From Brachionus koreanus (Eukaryota; Rotifera; Eurotatoria; Ploima; Brachionidae): a DNA stretch of 27,120 nt. Each line of letters starts with the position of its first letter. The first letter of the stretch is position 1. Below are positions 21,101-27,120 of the stretch, one piece after another. Below the pieces are notes generated by a model. The model ran no database searches, had not been told where the DNA came from, and saw only the letters and a program-made list of their open reading frames with translations. The translations under genes were made by a program, and so were the position numbers. Location of the stretch: contig PJRA01000473.1 of assembly GCA_016987375.1 (NCBI GenBank), positions 1,585,807-1,612,926 of the forward strand. The letters run 5' to 3'.

Positions 21101-24100
21101 ATTTCTCAAATCAATAATTATTTTTCTTCCCAATAAAACGTTTAATACTCAAAATTATTAATCAAATTTTTATTTAGAATGATTAAAATGATGATGAAGT
21201 TAAATAGCATTAAAGACCATTTTAATGATTCAGTTGAAATAAATGAAAAACAATTAAACTAAATATATCAAAATAGTTTTGTCCCAGATATCTTTAATTT
21301 ATTTTGCAAAGCAAAAGATTCTAAAATCAAACGGGTATAATATTATGTAGATGTAGGAGTAGGACTAGTAGTAGTAAGTACTTGAACTGTCAATAAGTTA
21401 AAGTAGAGCCATATAGGGCTTTCAGCAAAAAGCTTTCTTCATCCATACGTCCAGTTTTGTCTTAAAGCTATTTAGACCATGTGTATTCACAGTGTCTGTA
21501 GGTAATTTGTTCCAAATTGTCGCGACTATATAATTAAATTGAATCTTGGTTTAAAATATTAATTTTCTCTTTATAAATTGTGTGATCTGAAGTCATATTT
21601 TCTTTTTTCAGCATTTAGACAAGGGTCCTTTACAAGATTTACAATCTCTAGTTTATTAACAATCTTGAACATTTTAATAAGGCAATCTCTTTGACTTTTT
21701 ATTTAAAGATTGTTCAGGTCCATTTTCTTCAACCTATAAGCATAATTTTATTTACATTTTAAATACACTTAATACCTAAAAGCACTTAAACTCTTTAAAC
21801 TAATTAATTTTAAAAATTTTACAATTTTGCCCTGTATTTTGAGAATTCGCGCATCTCTTAATAGGTGTAAGTTTAAATAGTTTAGCCTACAAATTATTTT
21901 GCTTAAAAAAAAAACTTGATATTTTTTTCAGACCTTTTAAAAATGTAAGAACTGTTGCCTTAACTCTTTAAATAAGATGTTTTCAAAATAGTATGATAAT
22001 CTTAATCAATATCAAACAATATTTTAAGAAATATCAATAAAATTGTTTCATTTTTTTCTTGAATTAAATTTTTAAACTTATTATACAAATAATTAATTAA
22101 AATTAAATATAGACGATTATGAGGATAAAGTAAAACCATGGGAAGAAAACAACGGATACTTCGGCATTTTATCTCGTCTAGTTAAAAGCTTTAATCCAAC
22201 ATTTATCTGGACAGTTAGGTCTGGCAATATTGATTACTCTTATTTGAGTAAAGACCAGATGGTCAATCATTTTAACAAAAATGGTGCATTTACCACCAAA
22301 ATTGGACTATGCTCAAATTTAAGAAATTTATCATGGTTCAGTCCTCAGACGTCAGATGATTTTTTTCCTCGTTGTTACAAATTGTCTCAAGAAGAAGATA
22401 AATTTGCTTTTATTGATGATTACAGGCTAACTTGCTGCATTGGTTTGCTTAAATATGTTCTTATTAGTTACAAAGGCTATCCAGATGAGGATGATTTAGA
22501 TGTTCACATAACATCAACTGAAGAATTAAAAAAAATGAAAGATGAAGCAAAAAAAAATGATCCAGAATTTAACAGCGAGAGTAAAGTAGAAGTATCCGAA
22601 TCGAGTAAACCTGGTCCATCACGTTCACATCGATCAAGAAAATCAATTATCAAACTGATAACATCAGTTCCAGTTGAAGCCGTAGAGTTTGCTATAAAAC
22701 ACATAAATGAATTTATAGATTTTCATGAAAACAATGATATTGATAAACCGGTACAAAACGTGGTGCCAGATGAAAAATGGCTCAAACTCTATGAGTGGTT
22801 TTATGCAGCATGCCAGTAAATCTAAAAATAAATATTTAAAATAAGATTCAATTTTGATTTTTTAGTGAAAAAGTGCCATTTGAAAAGCTAAGTGAATCAT
22901 TGATTGACCAAGTTGAGACAAGCTTACAAAAAATAAAAGTTTTTTGGCCGCAATATGATATCGACGGTTACAGGAATATTTGGATTGTCAAGCCAGGAGC
23001 GTTATCGCGAGGCAGAGGTAAAATTTTTAAATTTAAAATTTTATTTCTTAAAATTCTAAAAAAAAATATAATAATTTAGAGCTAGAAATGTTTAATTAAC
23101 GTAATTGATTGATATATCTTTAAAATAGAGTACTCTGTTTTAATGACGTGTTATTCAAAATTGAGCACTTATTTCAAAAAAATAAAAAATTAATTTTAAA
23201 GTCATGTAATTAAAAGCTAAATTATTAAAAAAATATTAAATACTATTTTAAGCTTTATGAAATGTTGCTAAAAATGAATAGTAAATTATTATATAAATCT
23301 ATAGCAGATAATTGCTATTGGCCATAGTGATTTATTATATTGAGTCATAAAAATTTTGCGTTTTAGTTAAAAATTTAGAAATTTTTGATTTTCGCATCTT
23401 TCCATTTTCTTAAACTTCATTAATCATTAATTTTGAATGTTAAAATAAGAAAATAGAATCGAATGCTCTTCAAAATGAAATGTCTAGTTCTATGTTTATT
23501 TAATTCTAAAAAAATTTTCAATTTATGAATTTTTATGAAAATTTTGAAATTTTGGTACTGTTACTTTATCATTGGAAAAAATAGGCTTCAAAGTTGGTTT
23601 AACAAATTAATATTGGAGTCTACATTATAAAACGATCTTTACATATCACAATTGACGATGTGTCGTCACTTTATTTTGATTTACAGAGTTAACAGAAGTT
23701 GCTGAGTTGTTCTTCGGATTGACATATAGATTTATTCCACAAAGCTATGAAAACTACATATAAATCCTTTAGATGGTAGGTTATTTGGATTGATCATTAC
23801 TTGTGATGAGAAGTGGATCTATTTTTTAAATTATGATAACAGAAATCAATTGTTGGATCTACCTCAGCCAACTCAGCCAATAGTGATAAAAAGTAGCGGT
23901 ATCTTTATTTTTCTGATTTTCAGATTTATATTTCGAAGATTAGCCGAGTATTGCTTTATTTACTGATAAATTTTAAAAAGTTGAAAAAAATGCAAAATTT
24001 TTTGATCCACTCTAGTTAACATAATATGTTTAGAATTAAAAATATCTATTTATTTATTTAAAGTTTAAGTCCCATGGACAAATTGAAGTATGATTTAAAA

Positions 24101-26736
24101 AAAAATTATAATCAAATTAAAGTCTTTTTTACAATTATTAATTTAACTAGATGAGTTTATACCTAAGAGAAAAGTTTTAGTAGAAATATATATTGAAATA
24201 AGACACAATTATTTATAAAAATCTATCTTTAGCATATCATTTAATAAATAAAAAAAGTAAAAGTAGGTTAGGCTTAATTCCATATCTAATTTGATTTGGG
24301 AAACAATAAATTTCACTGAATCAACTAGACCACGATTTTCCTCAATAAATAAATGATCAATTACTGCTAGAAAAGTCTTCGAACTATAATCCAAAACATC
24401 AATATGAGTCTTTTTCTCCGCATTATTAAGTTGTTTGCAAAAGGAGGCATTTTTCTGATCAAATTTTTCATAATTTCCGCGAAGGAAGGTCAAGATATTC
24501 CAGCACACTGAGCTGTTCTTTACTTGCTTTAAAAAGAATATCTGGTGTTTTGTGTATAGTTGTTCAATCATCTCTAACTGTAAGATTTCTAACAAAGGTC
24601 TGATTCTGGAAAATTTCTTGATTCCTACAGCTCTTTTAATTAACAAATTTTGTCTTATGTCTAGTTCATTTAGCTTATTTTCACTTATATAGACCAGATC
24701 CAGATGATATGTGTAAATTGATTCACAAAACTGTTTAAAGAGAAAGCTTACTAGATTTAGACATGTCGATTTTGGTTTACAGCCAAGTCCATATAAAGAG
24801 TAAAAGCTCCTCTCAACTTTTTTCCACTTTTCTTCAACAAAATTTCAGATAAAGTTGCTATCACCTATCGGGAGACCCATCTATTAATAAAAACGAGTTT
24901 CATGACTTAAAACCTTCGACGTACTCGTGTTTGCTTGGATCCGGTCTAAGTTTACTTGCTGCTTTGGAATAGATGTTTATTTGGTTTGACAATAGTGTTC
25001 AAGTATCTCTTGAAATTCTTCAAATGTTGAAAATTTTTCTCCTAATCGTATCTATGACATTTTTGATTCTTTAGAACTAAGTGAAAATGTCAATAAATTT
25101 GAAGTAATTCAATGAAATGAAATCTATTAAAGTAGCCACATATTCACAAATTTTTCAAAGTATCTTTATACAGCTTAATAATTTCAAAAAAGACATTTTA
25201 TCATAGAAATTTTTTTTTCTGCTTTCAGATAATTATCGGTCACTAGAAATTGCTACGTAAAGATCAAGTTCCCTTAGCCATTCTCTTTTTTTTCATCTTT
25301 TTTATTTATTTTTAAATTAATTAAAAGGAATTATTGTATTTGATAAAATTGAAAACATACTTGAGCTAAATACGAGTCCATTACAACGAGACGGAAAATA
25401 TGTGGTTCAAAAATATATTGAAAGGCCGCTTCTAATACACAAAATTAAATTCGACATTAGACAATGGTAATCAAAAATAATCGACACTAATCACAAAATT
25501 TATTTTAAATTAAATTTTTTAAATTTAAGGTTTCTGGTTACTGATTTTAATCCGTTGACCATTTGGATGTATAAAGATTGTTATTTAAGATTTTGCACAA
25601 CCGAATTTACACTTGATACAACCCAGCAAAGTGTTCATTTGTGTAATTATTCCATACAAAAAAATTACAAAAATGACGCCGAGCGGTCAGATGAATTACC
25701 TAGAGAGAATATGTGGACAAATAAAGAGTTTGTTGAATATTTAAAAAAAATGAATCAATCGGACGCGTGGGATCAAGTTATTTATCCTGGTATGAAAAAT
25801 GCCATCATTTGCTCAATGCTCTCAACACAGGACATAATAGAAACAAGAAAAAACACGTTTGAACTATATGGAGCTGACTTCATGATAGGTCAAGATCTAA
25901 AACCTTGGTTGATAGAAATAAACTGCAGTCCAACAATGGCGCGTTCAACTGCAGTTACTGCTTTTCTTTGCGATTCAGTTCAAGAAGATGTGTGCAAAGT
26001 TATTATTGACAGAAAAAGCAACAAGAATTGTGACACTGGTCGCTTTGAGCTTATTCACAAAGCAATGACTGTTCCGCAACCAAACTATATTGGCATTGAC
26101 CTCAAAATTGACGGCCAAGCGTGCAAGAAGCCTCACTACACTAATCATTCCTCTAACAACAATTCCAATTCAATCCCTAGTCATAATCAGACTAATAATC
26201 TTAATGTAAACAACAATGCAAATAATAATTCTGTGCAGATAGTGTCATCGCAAGCTGTTAAAACAGCCAGGCCAAACTCAACAGACCCCAATAATGCAAT
26301 GTCGTCAGTTATTGAGCTTAAATCTCATCGAAATTCAAATACTAGCCAAAAATCAATAGCCAACAACTTCAATAGCAACAGCTTTCGCTTGAGAAAAGAG
26401 ACAACTTTGCCGACTATTTCAATAGTCAATAGCATACATGAATTAACAAATAAAGAAAAGCAAAACATGTCTCATTTATCGAACTATAAATCAAATTTAA
26501 GTCTTAATGAATTAAATGATTCAAAAGCGAAAGATCATAACCAGACAGATCTGTCCAATTCAATTTCATTTCGGCGCAAAACAAATGAAGAAAAATACTC
26601 AACGCTAAAGCCACTAAATATTACAAATAAGAGCATTCAATTTCAGCCAGCAAATGCCAGTGTTGTAAGACCGCATCCTTTTTCTGATGTTATTTTTCAT
26701 CAATCAAATCAAAGTAGCATTATAAAAGGTAAATAA
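18118..26736 (+). CDS. TTLL3: Tubulin glycylase, TTLL3/TTLL8-like, 9 exons
   Basis: Tubulin-tyrosine-ligase-like enzyme that adds the first glycine to tubulin side chains in cilia (family knowledge). Exons: 18118-18405, 18461-18641, 19846-20022, 20102-20361, 20414-20630, 22113-22815, 22866-23017, 25328-25466, 25530-26736. All introns are GT/AG and phases agree, giving 3324 nt (1107 aa). Residues 1-300 are charged and variable. The TTLL3-type domain starts at [19 protein letters not shown] (about 307). It continues through [20 protein letters not shown], the ATP-binding [14 protein letters not shown] (about 650-662), [35 protein letters not shown] and the metal-binding [20 protein letters not shown] followed by INCSPTM (about 815-840). 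The KFDIRQW...NPLTIW pattern is specific to the TTLL3/8 group. The tail (about 890-1107) is Asn/Ser-rich and low in complexity. Frame ends at TAA 26734-26736, but a good donor at 26729 (AAAG then GTAAATAATT) means the protein may continue past the window. TTLL3 and TTLL8 cannot be separated by eye. Confidence 0.92.
18642..19845 (+). other. 1.2 kb TTLL intron with no recognised element
   Basis: It is bounded by AAAAA|GTAATT and AATTTAG|ACAGG. I saw no transposon ends or protein similarity inside; it is AT-rich noncoding sequence. Confidence 0.6.
20721..20763. repeat. Perfect 19-bp inverted repeat (hairpin) in a TTLL intron
   Basis: TTTAATTTTTTAATAAATC (20721-20739) and GATTTATTAAAAAATTTAAA-type complement (20745-20763) pair without mismatch around the 5-base loop CGACT. 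It lies about 90 bp into the 1482-bp intron 20631-22112. No target duplication is evident. Confidence 0.75.
21347..21745 (-). mobile_element. Decayed non-LTR retrotransposon 3' end, antisense
   Basis: Minus-strand translation of about 21430-21745 gives, through frame breaks, a [16 protein letters not shown] block, an RSHNL-like block and [20 protein letters not shown] followed by [13 protein letters not shown]. This is the usual C-terminal signature of RT-encoding non-LTR proteins (IWNxLPxxxV...FKxxLD). The minus-strand 3' end has a TAC-rich tail (21347-21380), like the relic at 4650-5515. It lies in TTLL intron 20631-22112. Confidence 0.7.
23340..24014 (+). mobile_element. Decayed mariner-like transposon with transposase remnant
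   Basis: The left end is TTGAGTCATAAAAATTTTGCG. The right end on the minus strand is TAGAGTGGATCAAAAAATTT followed by TGCA, an imperfect inverted repeat. A plus-strand frame from 23775 encodes [15 protein letters not shown] then NYDNRNQ, matching the mariner transposase block around the second catalytic Asp (TxDEKW). Upstream frames (about 23680-23765) are broken by a stop. A block near 23535-23580 is shared with the shorter copy at 6709-7102. It lies in TTLL intron 23018-25327. Confidence 0.75.
24050..25060 (-). mobile_element. Non-LTR retrotransposon 3' portion, antisense in TTLL intron
   Basis: A minus-strand frame of about 210 codons ends at a stop near 24209. It reads [20 protein letters not shown], then [20 protein letters not shown] and [20 protein letters not shown]. 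The SLYGLGCKP...LNELxIRQNxLIKRxxGI pattern is the region after the RT catalytic core in one non-LTR lineage. Upstream (24870-25060) the frame is broken, but [11 protein letters not shown] and a SK-x-Y-like stretch keep the expected order. After the stop, about 120 bp of 3' UTR reaches the shared block TCCCATGGACAAATTGA and an ATTTATTTATTT tail (24050-24087). The RT core is absent. Confidence 0.75.
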
Positions 26737-27120
26737 TTTGCTATCAAAAGCAGAATATTTTTTTTTAATTGTAAACAAAGGAGGGAGCAAAATCTTAAAA
26801 AAAAACGAATTATTATTTTTAAATTTAAACAAGAATGATGAATTTTTATAAGAAATAATTCATCATATTTTTTTTTGCTGTAAATTCGCATTTCACAAAG
26901 AAAGATGAAACATTTGCTTACAAATATAAAATTTTAAATTTGAATTTAAAATAATAGCATTAAATTTTTAGTTAAAATTTATATTAAAAATAAAAAAAGA
27001 ATAAATAAATGTTAAACCTCGCAAACTAACCAAGGGTTAAAATAAGTATTAATGGGTGAATAAATAAATGTAAATGGACAAAAATTAAAAGCGAATATTT
27101 CAAAAAATAAAAATGATATT
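26737..27120. other. Flank or intron after the last visible TTLL exon
   Basis: No further TTLL exon or other gene is recognisable. AATAAA words occur near 27000 and 27060, so this could be 3' UTR, or intron if the donor at 26729 is used. Confidence 0.5.

Noticed and set aside
24209..24646. 145-codon minus-strand frame as a possible host gene
   Set aside because: With the upstream sequence it matches the C-terminal region of a non-LTR retrotransposon protein, so it was assigned to that element.

Overview
The window looks like a gene-bearing piece of a very AT-rich nuclear genome from a small animal. Three spliced genes with animal-type domain architectures are present: a class II phosphoinositide 3-kinase, a TRABD-type TraB protein and a TTLL3/8-type tubulin glycylase. 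Most introns are only about 47-93 bp. Relics of many transposon classes are scattered between the exons. The compact introns, low GC and a ciliary tubulin-modifying enzyme would suit a rotifer such as Brachionus, but that is inference. No bacterial or viral operon structure is present, and I see no tRNA, rRNA or CRISPR array.

Layout. Positions 1-2224 hold transposon debris: the end of a TTAA-flanked miniature element, a possible LTR, and a broken Gypsy-type gag interrupted by another LTR-like element. Positions 2225-13698 (minus strand) hold a 12-exon class II PI3K gene that I could reassemble in frame, about 1588 residues. Its long introns carry a TTAA-flanked MITE, non-LTR retrotransposon relics, mariner-like and MULE-like relics, a solo LTR with a perfect target-site duplication, and two further MITEs. 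Positions 13944-15035 (minus strand) hold a complete 4-exon TRABD homologue, only 245 bp upstream of the PI3K gene. Positions 15036-18117 are a 3.1 kb divergent intergenic region with no recognisable gene. Positions 18118-26736 (plus strand) hold a 9-exon TTLL3/TTLL8-like gene, about 1107 residues if it ends at 26736. Its introns carry two antisense non-LTR fragments and a decayed mariner element.

How the genes relate. The kinase makes 3-phosphoinositides on membranes in trafficking and signalling, the glycylase modifies axonemal tubulin, and the TraB protein is a probable membrane-anchored protein of unclear biochemistry. Nothing in the sequence ties the three into one pathway. The most notable structural points are: every intron above about 1.4 kb holds transposon relics while the rest are tiny; each gene has an AG splice-acceptor-like site just before its ATG, compatible with leader trans-splicing or a 5' UTR intron; and several transposon families recur within the window. 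I found no convincing new multi-gene system.
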